Notes: generated by a model from the sequence alone, not told the origin. Positions 22,013-33,561 are shown, counted from the first letter of the stretch. The stretch is 64,000 nucleotides of DNA from Muscardinus avellanarius (GCA_963383645.1 OY726565.1:24798466-24862465); one strand, 5' to 3'. Numbers and translations: made by a program.

Positions 22013-22699
22013 ACTGTTTAGGTGTGGCACTGTAACATAAATATTTTGTGTTCTTTACAATAGTCTTGAGGAATTACTTATGAAATTATAAAACAAGAGA
22101 ATTTTAATTTTAAGGTAAAATTTAAACTTGGTCACACAATTTTAGAAAGGCTGGAGCATAGGGGGTAATGAAAAGAATTGAAACTAGGTAAATACAAATG
22201 ATTGTCTCAGTTGTTCCTATTAGCTAGATGAAGAAGCCAAAAGAAAATAAAGGAGCTTTTTGTATAACTGTACATTAGTTCATACTAAGACTAGCATTTA
22301 ATAGGATAATTTAAAAAAACACCAAAGAGAACTTGATGCCTGGGTTTAAATGGAAAAACAATGTTTATTTTAAAGAGAACAATTAGAAGATGCTCAAAAT
22401 TTGAGCGTGGAGCTCTATTTCTGCAAAGTTGAAGTTGAATATGTTATCATTACATTCCTTCCATATTATCTCAGTGACTTGGGTTTCTTCAGTTTTATTA
22501 TTTGAAAAGCAGAAAAAATATATATGTGGACTGTTTTTCAAAGAAGACATAGGAATAAAAATGTTTTAAAGCTAATAATAACATTCTGTATTCAATAGAA
22601 TATATCCATGCTGCTGTGTTAGAGAGGTCCCTTTCCAATCCTATTATCACAAGCCCTTTTTTCTAAACACAGAGCCAAAGAACAGTATTTTCTCTTTTT
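22013..22699. other. Unrecognised AT-rich sequence after the LTR
   Basis: May be retroviral leader decayed beyond recognition or host DNA. No open frame of interest. Confidence 0.35.
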
Positions 22700-22872
22700 T
22701 CTTTTCTTTTTGTACTGGGGATTCAGTCCAGGAATATGCACCTCTAAGCTACTACCATAGTTCTCTTTAAAACTGTCTCACTAAGTTACCACACACTGGC
22801 CTAGAACCTGTGATTCTCCTGCCTCATCCTCCCAAGTACTGGAATTATAGGGATTCATGACCAGGCTCAGCC
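22700..22872 (-). mobile_element. Diverged B1-dID SINE, reverse
   Basis: 'TTGTACTGGGGATTCAGTCC', 'ATGCACCTCTAAGCTACTAC', 'CTGTCTCACTAAGTTACCAC' and a reversed B1 half with 'CCCAAGTACTGGAATTATAG'. Old copy, no clear target duplication. Confidence 0.8.
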
Positions 22873-23284
22873 AGAGGATAAGCAATAAGATTTGATAATC
22901 ACAGATATTTAATTTCCCCATTTACTGCCAGTCAAAAATTTGCTTAAAACAAGATACACCACTATCAATGAATAATTAGCAGATCACTGAAGGCCACTAA
23001 ATTATGCCATAAACTTTTGAATTTATGGTTGCTTTAGATTCTATGGACTCATCATTCTGCAACAGAAGACACCTCATTTTTAAACTTTTTTACCTGATCA
23101 TTCAGAATCATGCAATTGAAAAACATTTAGCAGAAGGATTCAGGCACATTGTACTATGTTGACAATTTTAACAAGAGACTTCTTTGTAATTGTAGTCCTT
23201 GACCTCTGAAAACTTTTATTATAAAAATAAGACCTTGATAAAACTTTAAGAGCAAAAAGAATCCTAACAACTTCCTATTGTACG

Positions 23285-23480
23285 TAACTTTCTTGTCATA
23301 AATACCACAATGTCACAATAACCCAACAATGTAGGCATGATTATTATCTTAATTCTGAAAACAAAGAAGCTGAAGTTCAGAAAGGCAAAGTGATAGGTCC
23401 AAGACTATGAAACTAATAATAAGTGATGCCAATTTCAAGCATGAATGATAACATTGCCCTGAGCCTGCATTAGAACACAA
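23285..23480 (+). repeat. MIR SINE fragment
   Basis: 'CAACAATGTAGGCATGATTA' 'TTATCTTAATTCTGAAAACA' 'AAGAAGCTGAAGTTCAGAAA' 'GGCAAAGTGATAGGTCCAAG' follows the MIR core order (allele size, polarity, and spacing of the GAGGCACAGAGAGG...CAAGGTCA phrase). Confidence 0.7.
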
Positions 23481-23639
23481 AGAACCAGGTTATCTGACTT
23501 GAACATCAATGTCAAATACACTGTATGTTTGTTTCAAAATAGGAGATTTGCCTTAGAAAAAAAACAAGCCCTGTAGGGTAAAGACAAACATTATGAATTT
23601 TCTAGATATTAAACTATAGTTTCTCCTTCCTTTTCAGTT

Positions 23640-24960
23640 TATCTCTTTTCAGGTAGACGAGTACCTATTTTTTTATACCTATTTTTATTTTCCCTATCCT
23701 ACCTCATTTTCCTCTTCTGAAAATTGGATCCCCTAATCTTAAGGGTTGATGAAGGGTGAAAGTACATCTTCTATAGCTTCCTAAAAGCTGACAAAAGACA
23801 AGGGCCTTACCTATCCAGGGATCAGAAATGTCATCCTAAATGATCTAAAGGAGACAAACTATTTGTCTATTTTTATTTTTTCTTTATTCTACCTCATTCT
23901 CCTCCTCTGAGACTTGGACTGCCTAGCTGGGAATCAGAAGTCTCATCCTAAATGACCTAAAGGAGAGAGAGAGAAATTGGCCTCAATTATTGAGTTGGGT
24001 TCTTTACAGTTAGGTCAAAAGCTAACATTCCTGAAGAACACAGCCTCAGGAACAAGAGAATCTGTAGATTTTTTTTCCTATGTGCCTGAACTTTTTGTTG
24101 TACCCATCCATCGTACCACTCCTGTTGTCAGAGTTGCTGAATCAATATTCACAAGCCTGGTTATTTGATCAGGAAAGCCATTCATCTGCTTATCAGTGAT
24201 ACTGCAATTGCAGTGGGCATCTACACAAAATACTGACATGTTAGTACTTTAGGTTCACACTTTTAATCATATGGCCGATCTCCCCAAGCATCTCCTCCTG
24301 AGATGTTTGGCAAACAAAGGATTCATAATGAAGGTCTGACTCTTTGCCAAACTCAGGTGCCACCTGGCTACCACTCCTGATCAGTGTCATGAACCTGAGG
24401 ATTCAGAGGAAATTCAGGCCTTCATCCCTGCCATCTGTCCCTACCTACCCCTTCTTGGGAGTCTCCTATAAAATAAAAAAACTGTAAAGACCTCAAAGCC
24501 ACTCTATCCCTCCTGAGATGGCCCACATTCTTCCATGAAAATATGTTCCCCACTTTCCTAAATAAGCCTCTGACTTTGTCTCTGGAAAAAAAAATTATAT
24601 AGCATTGTAACAAATGTAAGCATATTTTGTGCTTCTATGCCAAAACAAAACAATAGCAAAAAAAACTCATTTAAATTGAAAGAAGCCTGCTGAGCAGCAA
24701 GGCTGGTGCCAGGGCCTGCAAGGCCAGGATAGGAGCCTGCTAAGTGGTGGGCCAGAATCAGGGCCTGCTGCACAGCAAAGGGCAGGTGGGTCCCTGCAAT
24801 TGTGTGGTCAGAAAGCACTGGAAGCCCCTGCTGCCTCACCCCATCTCTCAGCAGATCTCCAGATTCAAGTGATCTCTATTAAAAAATTGGGTGTGAGTGG
24901 ATCATCTCAATAAAGTCACTCACCTTCTGGCTATCATGATTTCAGCAAATGGAAAATAGT
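23640..24960. other. LTR-like region with internal duplication, family unknown
   Basis: Two related segments start at 23680 and 23868 ('TATTTTTATTTT...TACCTCATT(T/C)TCCTC'). Both reach a 'CATCCTAAATGA(T/C)CTAAAGG' phrase, the second after an internal loss of about 80 bases. Further on, 'TCCTATAAAATAAAAAAACT' ... 'CCCCACTTTCCTAAATAAGC' at 24455-24570 and 'CATCTCAATAAAGTCACTCA' near 24905 look like retroviral LTR TATA/poly(A) contexts. I could not match any of this to a family. It may be one or two decayed LTRs. Confidence 0.3.
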
Positions 24961-24999
24961 GTAGAAAATAAAAGTAGGACGTCCAAGGAAGATTTAAAC

Positions 25000-25695
25000 T
25001 GCAATTGATCAGGTGTGGAGAAATAGAATAATACGTTATTGGTGGGACTTTAAATTAATGCAACCACTTTGCAAAACAGCATGGAAGATCCTCAGAAGAA
25101 TATCAACAAACTTACCATATGACCCAGCAATATCACCTATGGGTATCTACCCCCGAAAATGAAAACCCAAGCTACCAAACAAATGCACGAGTATCTATGT
25201 TCATAGATGCACAATTCATCATTTCCAAACCATGGAACTGGCCTGGATGTCCATCAACAGATGAGTAGATTACAAAACTATGGGAGATGTACACAATGGA
25301 ATTTCACCCAGCCATAAAGGAGAACAAAATTATGGCATCTACAGGAAAATGTCACAAAATATAAGAAATCAGATGCTTTCCCTAATATGCAAAAATTAGG
25401 GAGAAATAGGTAATAGGAGGAACTCTAGTTGAAGAAGGGGCCCTAAAGAGGAGCAATTAAGATGACCAATCTGAGGGTATGGGAGGGGGGAAGATGGAAA
25501 CTCTTTAAAGCACATGATGTACTTAAACATATCAAAGTCAATCACTAAATTAAGCATGGGAATGAGGAGTGGGGCAATGGGATGGAGATTGGATAAAGGC
25601 TAATTGGGTGATGTGTGCATATACATCTCCACAAGTTTCTTATTCCATTAAGATTTTTTACTACACTGCACCAATAAAATATATTAAAAATATAA
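25000..25695 (+). mobile_element. 5'-truncated LINE-1, forward
   Basis: ORF2 C-terminal and 3'UTR blocks: 'ATCCTCAGAAGAATATCAAC', 'CCATATGACCCAGCAATATC', 'TGGATGTCCATCAACAGATG', 'CAGCCATAAAGGAGAACAAA', 'TCCCTAATATGCAAAAATTA', 'TTGGGTGATGTGTGCATATA' and 'TGCACCAATAAAATA'. The frame is broken. The same 3'UTR lineage occurs at 16.1, 30.5 and 41.8 kb. Confidence 0.9.
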
Positions 25696-25698
25696 AAA

Positions 25699-25920
25699 GA
25701 GCCAGGCTATGGGGCACATGCTTGTAATCCCAGCAATTGGGTGGCTGAGACCAGAGGATTGTGGTTTGCAGACAGCCTCAGCTACTTAGTGAGGTACTCT
25801 GGAACTTAGTGGGAACTTGTTTCAAAAAAAAATAGAGCAGGGGGTGTAGATAAGAGGTTGGATGCCTCTGGCTTCCATTCCAGACCTGCAGAAGAAAAAA
25901 AGAAAAAGAAAAAAGGAAAA
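25699..25920 (+). mobile_element. B1-dID type I SINE
   Basis: 'GCCAGGCTATGGGGCACATG', 'CCTCAGCTACTTAGTGAGGT' and an ID half with 'GGGGGTGTAGATAAGAGG', ending in a GAAAAA-rich tail that abuts a second SINE. It sits at the L1 poly(A) end. Confidence 0.9.
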
Positions 25921-26150
25921 CACCCGGGCGTGGTGGCACATGCTTGTAATCCCTGCGTTTAGGAGGCTGAGACAGGAGGTTTGGAAAGGATTGAAGCCAG
26001 CCTCAGGTGGCTTAAGAGACCCTGTTTCCAAATAAAAATATAAAATAGGTCTGAGAGTGTATCCTGGAGGTAGAAGGCCCCTGGGTTCCATTCCCGGTAC
26101 CACCAAAAAAAAAGAAAAAAGAAAAAAGAAAAAAAGAAAAAGAAAACTGA
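25921..26150 (+). mobile_element. B1-dID SINE (type II left half, intact ID B box)
   Basis: 'ACCCGGGCGTGGTGGCACAT', 'CAGGTGGCTTAAGAGACCCT' and 'AGGCCCCTGGGTTCCATTCC'. Its tail is a long (GAAAAA)n purine run at 26105-26150. It lies head-to-tail behind the preceding SINE. Confidence 0.9.
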
Positions 26151-26289
26151 AAGAAATCCATGTTGGTTAACTTTTGATCAACTAAACTAAAACAAGGTTT
26201 TTCTATGAGTGCTCAATATATAACAGTTACTATTATTTTTTCCAAAATAGTGATTGTGCTTTAAGGGATCACTGAATTATTTAGGGAGT

Positions 26290-26900
26290 AGGCATAGAAG
26301 AGGTTCCCTGACTGAGTATCACTCTCTGGATTTGAAAACCAAATCTTAGGTCCAAAATGTAGGTTCTTTCTTGCTGATAAAATTGCATTGTATGTATATG
26401 TAATAAATTCATAATCCATTTATCTGTTAATGAACACCTAGGCTGGTTCCATAGTCTGGTTATTGTGAATTGTGCTTCTATAAACATAAATTTTACTCAG
26501 CCATGAAGAAGAACAAAATTATTTCACTGACAGGAAAATAGGTGGAACAAGGGAAGATTATGCTGTCAGATTGGCCAGTCACAAAAAAATGAAGAGTTAT
26601 ATGTATCCCCTCATATTTGGAAGCTAGGGAGACATTAGGATACCAAAAGGACAAAGGAGGAGAAACCCTAGTGGAGTAATCGAGGGGTCTTGGGAGGAGA
26701 AGGAAGATTTAATGAAGGAAACACTTTAAGTGACACAATATACATATATAAATTTATAAATGCTAAGATAGGGAGGGGCTGGGAACTGGAAGAAAGCTCA
26801 CCAAGTGCTTTGAGCATGTATGTCCCTATCACTCCAAACTGCATCATGATGTATAATTACAATGTACTAATAAGAGCTTTTTAAAATATTATACTGAGAT
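26290..26900 (+). mobile_element. LINE-1 with 5' inversion
   Basis: The 3' portion (26489-26900) is forward ('TTTTACTCAGCCATGAAGAA' to 'GTATAATTACAATGTACTAA'). The adjoining 26290-26487 is reverse-strand ORF2, including 'AACACCTAGGCTGGTTCCAT' and 'GTGCTTCTATAAACAT'. The two pieces are neighbouring ORF2 segments meeting head to head, as expected of twin-primed L1 insertion. The 3'UTR ends differently from the other L1s here, so this is another subfamily. Confidence 0.75.
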
Positions 26901-26904
26901 ACTT

Positions 26905-27735
26905 GGGTTTTTTAAATTTATTTTGTTTATTTTTATGTGGATCATATTGAAAATAGCTTACACTCAGACTGTGCTTGGTGCCCTCTCCCATCCCTCACTT
27001 CCCCTTCCCCCCTCCCAACAATGAATGTCCAGGTTGACCATGCTACTTTCACACTTTTACACATATTCAAATGTAGCTCCTCCAATTATCAACCTCAGCC
27101 TTCATCTCCAACAAGGTTTCTCCTCCATTATCTGGAGTCCCTCTGGTATTCCTAATAGTTCCTAGTTTGGGCATATTAGAGAAAACATGTCCCTTCTCTT
27201 TCTGTGTTTAGCTAATCTCACTTAACATAATGTTCTGCAGGTCTTCCCATCTCCTTGAAAGAGACATGATTTTGTTCTTCTTTATAGCTGAGTAGAATTC
27301 CATTGTGTATATTTCCCATGATTTTTCAATCCATTCATCTATTGATTGAGACCTATGTTGATTCCATATTTTGGCCATTATGAATTGTGCTGCTATGAAC
27401 ATGGGTATGCATATGTTACTTTAGTTTTCTGATTTCAACCCCTTTGGAAAGATACCCAGGAGTGCTATAGCATAAATTCTATATGGAGAAAGAAAAGACT
27501 CAGAATAGCCAAAGCAATCCTCAGCAATAATGTGATGAGGAGGCATGACAATCCCTGACTTCAAATTATATTATAGAGCTATAGTAGAAAGAAACAGCAG
27601 AGTATTGGCACAACAGACATACAGACCAATGGAGCAGAATAGAAGATACAGAAACAAACCCACGCACCTATAGTCAATCTTTGACAAAGGGGCCATACTC
27701 ATATGGAGATTCCTTAGAAAATGCTAAGAGATACG
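26905..27735 (-). mobile_element. LINE-1, reverse, with 5' inversion
   Basis: 26905-27475 is a reverse L1 3' end: 'GTGCCCTCTCCCATCCCTCA' (3'UTR polypurine tract reversed), 'TCACTTAACATAATGTTCTG' and 'GTATGCATATGTTACTTTAG'. At about 27476 the strand flips to forward ORF2 ('AGAAAGAAAAGACTCAGAAT', 'CAATCCTCAGCAATAATGTG', 'AGACCAATGGAGCAGAATAG'), continuing to 27735 with a small internal deletion. No complete frame survives. Confidence 0.78.
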
Positions 27736-28197
27736 TTTAAAAGCAATGTTATATCATTTTAAACAAATCAAACTAGGCCTCTAAAAACTATTCAAATCTT
27801 GATTGTCCTCACCAAAAATATGTAAAAATTAAAATTAATTCCATTTTCTATGAGATAGGTAGACATGACAATGCCAGCTATTAATGCAAAAGCATTCTTG
27901 TTTCCTTCAGTCTTCCTAATCCTAGACTAATTTCCCAAAGTTTAGAAATAAAAATTTTTAGGAGTATGTTCCCAGTATAAGCAACTCTTGCCTTCTAGGT
28001 CTCCATGAGTGAATACTGGTTGTCTCTTTGTTTTGTATGACAGTTACCATGCCGAGTCGTCAGTACTAATCATACACTAAGCATTGAAGATATATAAGAA
28101 TGTAGATTTTAATCCTCATAGGATTAATTACAGTCTTCTGGATCCAAAAGTATTTTGACCAATCATATTAAAGACACAAAATTAAATAATTAATGTA
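27736..28197. other. Unique sequence, no gene seen
   Basis: AT-rich, nothing recognised. Confidence 0.4.
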
Positions 28198-28435
28198 AAC
28201 CAGTTGTGGTGCCGCACACTTGTAATCCCATTACTTGAGAGGTTGAAACAGGAAGATCACACAAGTTCGAAGCCAGCCTCAGCTATTTAGTGAGGCTTTC
28301 AGCAATTTAGTGAGACCCTGTTTTCAAATAGAATATACAATAGGTCTGGGAGTATTGCCTGGAGGTAGAAAGCCCCTGGGTTCCACCCCCAATATCATAC
28401 ACACACACACACACAAAAAAAAAAACCCTAAACTA
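28198..28435 (+). mobile_element. B1-dID SINE, forward
   Basis: 'CCAGTTGTGGTGCCGCACAC', 'AGTTCGAAGCCAGCCTCAGC', 'CAATAGGTCTGGGAGTATTG' and a tail that became (AC)n then poly-A (28399-28426). Confidence 0.9.
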
Positions 28436-28439
28436 CACT

Positions 28440-29269
28440 TAGCATTTTTAAATCATAGTGTTTATCTCTAAAGTAAAGAATTTATCTAACTAAAAAATTA
28501 TCTATAAACCACCAACATTGACAATGTCCAAAACAAAAACAAAAAGCATAATATAGCCTTTAGCCTGGATTTATAGTTTGTCAGCATCTTAAGACAGAAC
28601 CATACACTGACAAGCTGTTCTAATTTCAGTTTATTGTGATGCTGAGCCTTTCAAGTGATTTATATTCTGGGTTTAAGGCCAATATTTGCATCTTATTTAA
28701 CAGATACATTGCTGGATTCTTATGACCCAGAATCCAGCATATTTTTATAAGAACAATAAGGTCTTTTGGAATCTTGTATATATTTTGTTTCTATCCCTTT
28801 AGAATGACTAATAGGTGCTAAGTCTATGACCTTACTTATACAGTTCAGGTCACACATATTGCATTACAATACCCAAATGAATAAAATATTTTGGAGTACA
28901 GGTATCAGCAAAATACTATATTGACATTTATGTTCTTGATTTATTGAATTATTAATATATTTCCTAGAAAAGATCCACATTTATATTTAAACAGACACAA
29001 TTAAAATCAACTTGTAATTGTCAATTTATTACAAAATGTTATGGTTTAGACAAAATTATCTGCATAAATCCAACTTTTCTTTGCTGAGTCCTCATTTTAT
29101 CATTTTGGATTTAAACATAGTTCTATTAACATTCTGTTCATATTGTTCTATTGTTTCTTTTTCTTTGGTAGTACACTTAACCTCTCATGGTGGAACATTT
29201 TGTTTTGTTCTTTTTTATTCTGTGATTTACTCTTAATAAATAATAAATAAAGGGTTTTCTGTGGTCAAT
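28440..29269. other. AT-rich unique sequence, no gene seen
   Basis: No repeat or exon recognised up to the inverted repeat upstream of the TXN retrocopy. Confidence 0.45.
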
Positions 29270-29310
29270 GTTATTCTATTGTTCTATTATTAAATTAACA
29301 ATAGAATAAC
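29270..29310. other. 14-bp perfect inverted repeat
   Basis: GTTATTCTATTGTT at 29270-29283 and its exact complement at 29297-29310, with a 13-base spacer. It lies just upstream of the TXN retrocopy insertion site. AT-rich, so it may be chance. Confidence 0.8.
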
Positions 29311-29777
29311 TTGTTATATTGTTAAAACAAATTAAATCCCAGCCTTGTCATGCATGTTGGGTCCACTTCCATCGGTTCCTACAGTCACTCATCAGACTCC
29401 CAACAGCCAAAATGGTGAAACAAATCAACAAAAAGGTAGCATTTCAGGAAGCCTTGGAGGCTACTGGAGATAAGATTGTAGTAGTTGACTTCTTTGCCAT
29501 GTGGTGTGGACCTTACAAAATGATCAAGTCTTTCTTTCATGCCCTCTATTAAATGTGTTGTTTCTTGAAGTAGATGTGGAGACTGTAAGGATGTTACAGC
29601 AGAGTGTGAAGTCAAGTGCATGCCCACTTTCCAGTTCTCCAAGAAGGGCCAAAAGGTGGCTGAATTTTCTGGAACTAATAAGGAAAAGCTTGAAGCTACC
29701 ATTAATGAATACATTGAGTTGTGTCTTCTGAAAAATATAACCATCTATTAACTGTTTAAAACTTGTAATTTTTTTTT

Positions 29778-29978
29778 CATTACTGGGGGTGAAACCCAGG
29801 GGCATTCTACCTCCAAGCAACACCTCCAACGCTATTTTTTAATCTTCATTTTGAAACAGGGTCTCACTGAGTTGCAAAGAGTCTCACTAAGTATCTGAGG
29901 CTATCATGAACAACCATATTCTTGTCTCAGCCTCCCAAATTCTGGTATTACAAGCCTGCGCCAACATGCCAGGCTCTG
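29778..29978 (-). mobile_element. B1-dID type I SINE in TXN 3'UTR
   Basis: 'TACTGGGGGTGAAACCCAGG', 'TACCTCCAAGCAACACCTCC' and a reversed B1 half ending 'GCGCCAACATGCCAGGCTCT'. Bracketed by AAACTTGTAATTTTTTT at about 29759 and 29979. Confidence 0.92.
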
Positions 29979-29995
29979 AAACTTGTAATTTTTTT

Positions 29996-30178
29996 GGTGG
30001 TACTGGGGTTCCTGGAAGCCCTTCTACCTCTGGGCTACACTCCCAGACCTATTCTATATTTTTTTATTTGGAAACAGGGTCTCTTAAGCCAGCAAGGCTG
30101 GCTCGGAACCAGTGCGATCTTCCTGTGTCTGCCTCCCAAGCACGGGGATTACAAGCATGGGCCACCACTCCTGGTGGC
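29996..30178 (-). mobile_element. B1-dID type II SINE in TXN 3'UTR
   Basis: 'GGTACTGGGGTTCCTGGAAG' through 'TGGCTCGGAACCAGTGCGAT' to 'GGCCACCACTCCTGGTGG'. Bracketed by the second (29979) and third (30179) copies of AACTTGTAATTTTTTT. Both SINEs used the same site. Confidence 0.93.
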
Positions 30179-30280
30179 AACTTGTAATTTTTTTTAATTT
30201 ACAAATAGTATGAAGTATGAAACTATATACCCAAAGGCCAGCTGATTACAAATGACAATAAAATATTTTAAAAATTAAAT

Positions 30281-30520
30281 AAATTTTAAAAAACCATAAA
30301 CTTGCTAGGATTTTGAACATTATTTAATTTATAGATCAGTTCAAGGAAACTGAAATCCTATCAATATTAAAATTTCAATCCAAGAACATAACAAAACACT
30401 CTTTATGCTGGTTATTCTTAATTCCTCTCAGTAACTTTTTTTTGCTTCCGGTACATTTTTTTTACTTAATTTTATTCTCTATATATAAATTTTCGGTTTT
30501 ATTATGAACAATACTTTAAA
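30281..30520. other. AT-rich spacer
   Basis: No recognisable feature. Confidence 0.4.
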
Positions 30521-30524
30521 TTTA

Positions 30525-32868
30525 CTTTATTTTTAACTCTTTTTATTGGTGTGTTGTAGTGGTATATCATAATGGAGTACACGAGGTAGAGGTAATCACA
30601 CACACATCACCCAATTAGCCTTTACCCAATTCCCACCCCAATTCCTCCCCACTCCCTCTTTCTCATGTTTGACTTAGTGATTGACTTTGATATGTTTGTG
30701 AATGTACATCATGAACATTAGAGAATTTCCGTCTTTCTCCCTCCTAGCTCCTCAGTTAGATCACCTTATTTGCTCATCTATAGCATCTCCTTTATGTAGA
30801 GTTCATCCTATGACCTATTTTCTCCCTAACTTTGGCATATTAGGGAGAGCATCTGATTTCTTATTTTTTGTGACTGACTAATCTCACATAATGTCCTCTA
30901 GTTCCATCCATTTCCCTGTAAATGATGTAATTGTATTCTTTATAGCTGAGTAAAATTCCATTTTGTACATATCCCATAGTTTTGTAATCTACTCATTTGT
31001 TGATGGACATCTTGTCTGGTTCCATAGTTTGGCAATGGTAAACTGTGCAGGTATGAACATAGATATGGCTGCATTAGTTTGGTAATTTGGTTTCCTTTCT
31101 TTTGGGTAGATATTCAGAAGTAGTATTGATGGATCATATGGCAAGTTCATTCCCACTCTTCTTAAGATCCTCCATACTGTTTTACAAAGTGGTTGCACTA
31201 ATTTAAAATCCCACCAACAATGAATTAGAGTTTCTTGTTCTCCACATCCTCCCCAGCATTTGTTGTTGTTTGTGGGTTTTTTTTTTTTTGGGGGGGGGTC
31301 TGGGGATGGAACCCAGAGGCATTTGACCTCTTAGCTACACCCCCTGCCCTATTTTTTATTCTTTAGTTTCAAACAAGGTCTAGCTAAGTTGCAGAGGGCC
31401 TCACTAAGTAGCTGAGCTTGGCTATGAACTGCAATTCTCCAGTCTCAGCCTTCCGAATACTGGGATTACAAGTGTGCGCCACCACGCCTGGCTTATATTG
31501 TTTGTGTTTTTAATAATTGCCATTCTAGTTGGAGTTAGGTAAAATCTCAGGGTAGTTTTGATTGACACTTCTCTGATTGCTAAAGATGATGAGCATTTTT
31601 TCATACATTTATTGGCCATTTGAATTTCTTCTTTTGTTAAGTGTCTAGTTCACTAACCCATTTTTTTGATTGGGTTGTTTCCTTAGTGCTGAGTTTCTTG
31701 AGTTCTATGTATATTCTAGATATTAATTCTCTATCAGAGGAGTAGGTGGAAAATTTTTCTCCCATTCTGTTGGCTCTCTGTTGAGGTCCTTGATAGTTTC
31801 TTTTGCTGTACAGAAGCTCTTCAGTTTCATGTAATCCCATATATTGATCTGTCTTTTCATTTCTTGTGGACTTAGGGTCTTGTTTAGAAAGGTTTTACCT
31901 GTCCTTATGTGTTACAGTGTTGGACTTATTCCATCTTCAAGGAGCCTCAAGGTCTCTGGTATTATTTCCAAGTCTTTGATCCATCTTGAATAGACTCTTG
32001 TGCAGGGTGATAAAGTGGGATTTATTTCCATTTTTCTGCACATGGTTAACCAGTTTTGCCAACATCATTTGTTGAACAGGCTATCTTATTTTTTTCCAGT
32101 GTATATTTTTGGCCCCTTTGTCAAAAATCAATTGGCTGTAAGTGTGCGGATTTGTTTCTGAGTCTTCTATTTTGCTTCATTGGTCTATATATCTGTTTTT
32201 GTGCCAGTACCATGCTGTTTTTATTATTATGAATTTATAGTGTAGTTTAAGGTCAGGCGTTGTGATTTCTCCTGCCTCCTGAATGTTTTTTTTCTTTTTG
32301 TTTTTTGTTTGTTTGGTTTTGCTGAGAACTATTTTGACTATTCTGGGTTTTTTGTTCTTTTAAATAAATTTAAGGACTGATTTTTTTTTATGTCTGTGAG
32401 GCATAAATGGGTGTTAGGTTTTAACAAATGCTTTTTCAGCTTTTATTAAAATGATCATGTAATTTCTGTCTTTGGTTCAGTTTATGTGATGAGTTACATA
32501 GATTGATTTTCATATGCTGAAGCATTCTTGCATCCCTGAAATAAATCCTACTTGGTCATGGTGTATGATTTTCCTGATGTGGTTTTGAATGTATGTTACT
32601 AGTATTTTGCTTAGCAGTTTTGCATCAAAGTTCATCAATGATATAGGCCTGTAGTTTTACTTCCTTGAGCTGTCTTTATTTCATGTAGGTATTAATGTGA
32701 TATTGGTTTCATAGAATGTATTTGACAGAGTCCTGTTTCTTTTTATTTCATGAAATAGATTGTGGAATATTGGAATTAGCTCTTCTATAAAGGTTTTATA
32801 AAATTCATTTGGGAAACCATCTGGTCCTGGGCTTTTTTCTGAGTCTTTCTGTACTTTTCTTTCTGTAC
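30525..32868 (-). mobile_element. LINE-1, reverse, older lineage, 5'-truncated
   Basis: Reading right to left: an RT-domain fragment (reversed 'CTGGTCCTGGGC' at 32821), then thumb and C-terminal ORF2 down to the 3'UTR ('CAATTAGCCTTTACCCAATT', 'TTTGACTTAGTGATTGACTT') and the 3' end at about 30530. A SINE interrupts it at 31275-31497. Many stops, so no function. Its right edge abuts a second reverse L1, with a 14-bp repeat (CTTTCTGTACTTT at 32845 and 32859) at the junction. Confidence 0.88.
31275..31497 (-). mobile_element. B1-dID type I SINE in L1
   Basis: T-run, G-run, 'CTGGGGATGGAACCCAGAGG', 'CTTAGCTACACCCCCTGCCC' and end 'GCGCCACCACGCCTGGC'. Target duplication TTGTTTGTG at 31266-31274 and 31498-31506. 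Confidence 0.93.
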
Positions 32869-33561
32869 TTTGCTGATCTCACTTAACATAATGCTCTCCA
32901 GGACTTTCCATCTTCTTGAAAATGACATGATTTTGTTCTTCTTTATAGCTGAATTGAATTCCATAGTGTGTATTTCCCATAATTTTGAAATCCATTCATC
33001 TGTTGATGGAGACCTGGGTTGGTTCCATATTTTGTCGATTACAAATTGTGCTGCTAAGAACATAGGTATGCATATATCACTGTAGTTCTCTAATTTCAAC
33101 CCCTTTAGAAAAATACCCAGGAGTGGTAGAGCTGAATCATATGGTGGATATATTCCCAGTTTTCTAAAAAAAAAATCTCCACACTGATCTCCAAAGTGAC
33201 TGAACTAGTTTGCACTCCCACCAACAGTGTAAAAGAGTTCCTTTTTCCCCACATACTCACCAGCATTTATTATTTGATTTCTTTATACTTGCCACTCAGA
33301 CTGGGGTTAGATGGAATCTCAGCATAGTTTTGATTTGCATCTCCCTGATACCTAATGATGTAGGACATCTTTTCATGTATCTATTGGCCCTTTGTATTTC
33401 TTCTTTTGAAAAGTGTCTATTCAGTTCAGTTGCCCATTTCTTGATTGGGTTGTTTGTTTTGCTAGTGTAGAGTCTTTTGAGCTCTTTGTATATTCTGGAT
33501 ATTAGCACTCTATCTGAGTGGTGGCTGGTAAAGATGTTCTTCTATTCTGTAGGCTTTCTCT

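Larger units (their letters stand above)
29338..30271 (+). pseudogene. TXN: Processed thioredoxin pseudogene
   Basis: An intronless copy of thioredoxin mRNA, the small redox protein that reduces protein disulfides through a WCGPC active site. The 5'UTR ('TCCACTTCCATCGGTTCCTA', 'CAGACTCCCAACAGCC') leads to an ATG at 29412 and a recognisable N-terminus (MVKQI...AFQEAL...DKIVVVDF). The active site reads WCGPY: the resolving cysteine codon TGC is TAC at 29514-29516. The frame stops at 29550-29552 after a small deletion around the SEKYSN region. Downstream, the EVDV, MPTFQF and EKLEATINE parts persist in other frames. The 3'UTR ('ACTTGTAATTTTTTT', 'AATTTACAAATAG', AATAAA at 30257) is split by two SINEs. 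Possible target duplication AAATTAAAT at 29329-29337 and 30272-30280. Gene identity is certain by eye. Confidence 0.95.

Noticed and set aside
29385..29829. Reverse frames of 101 and 119 codons
   Set aside because: They are antisense to the thioredoxin retrocopy.
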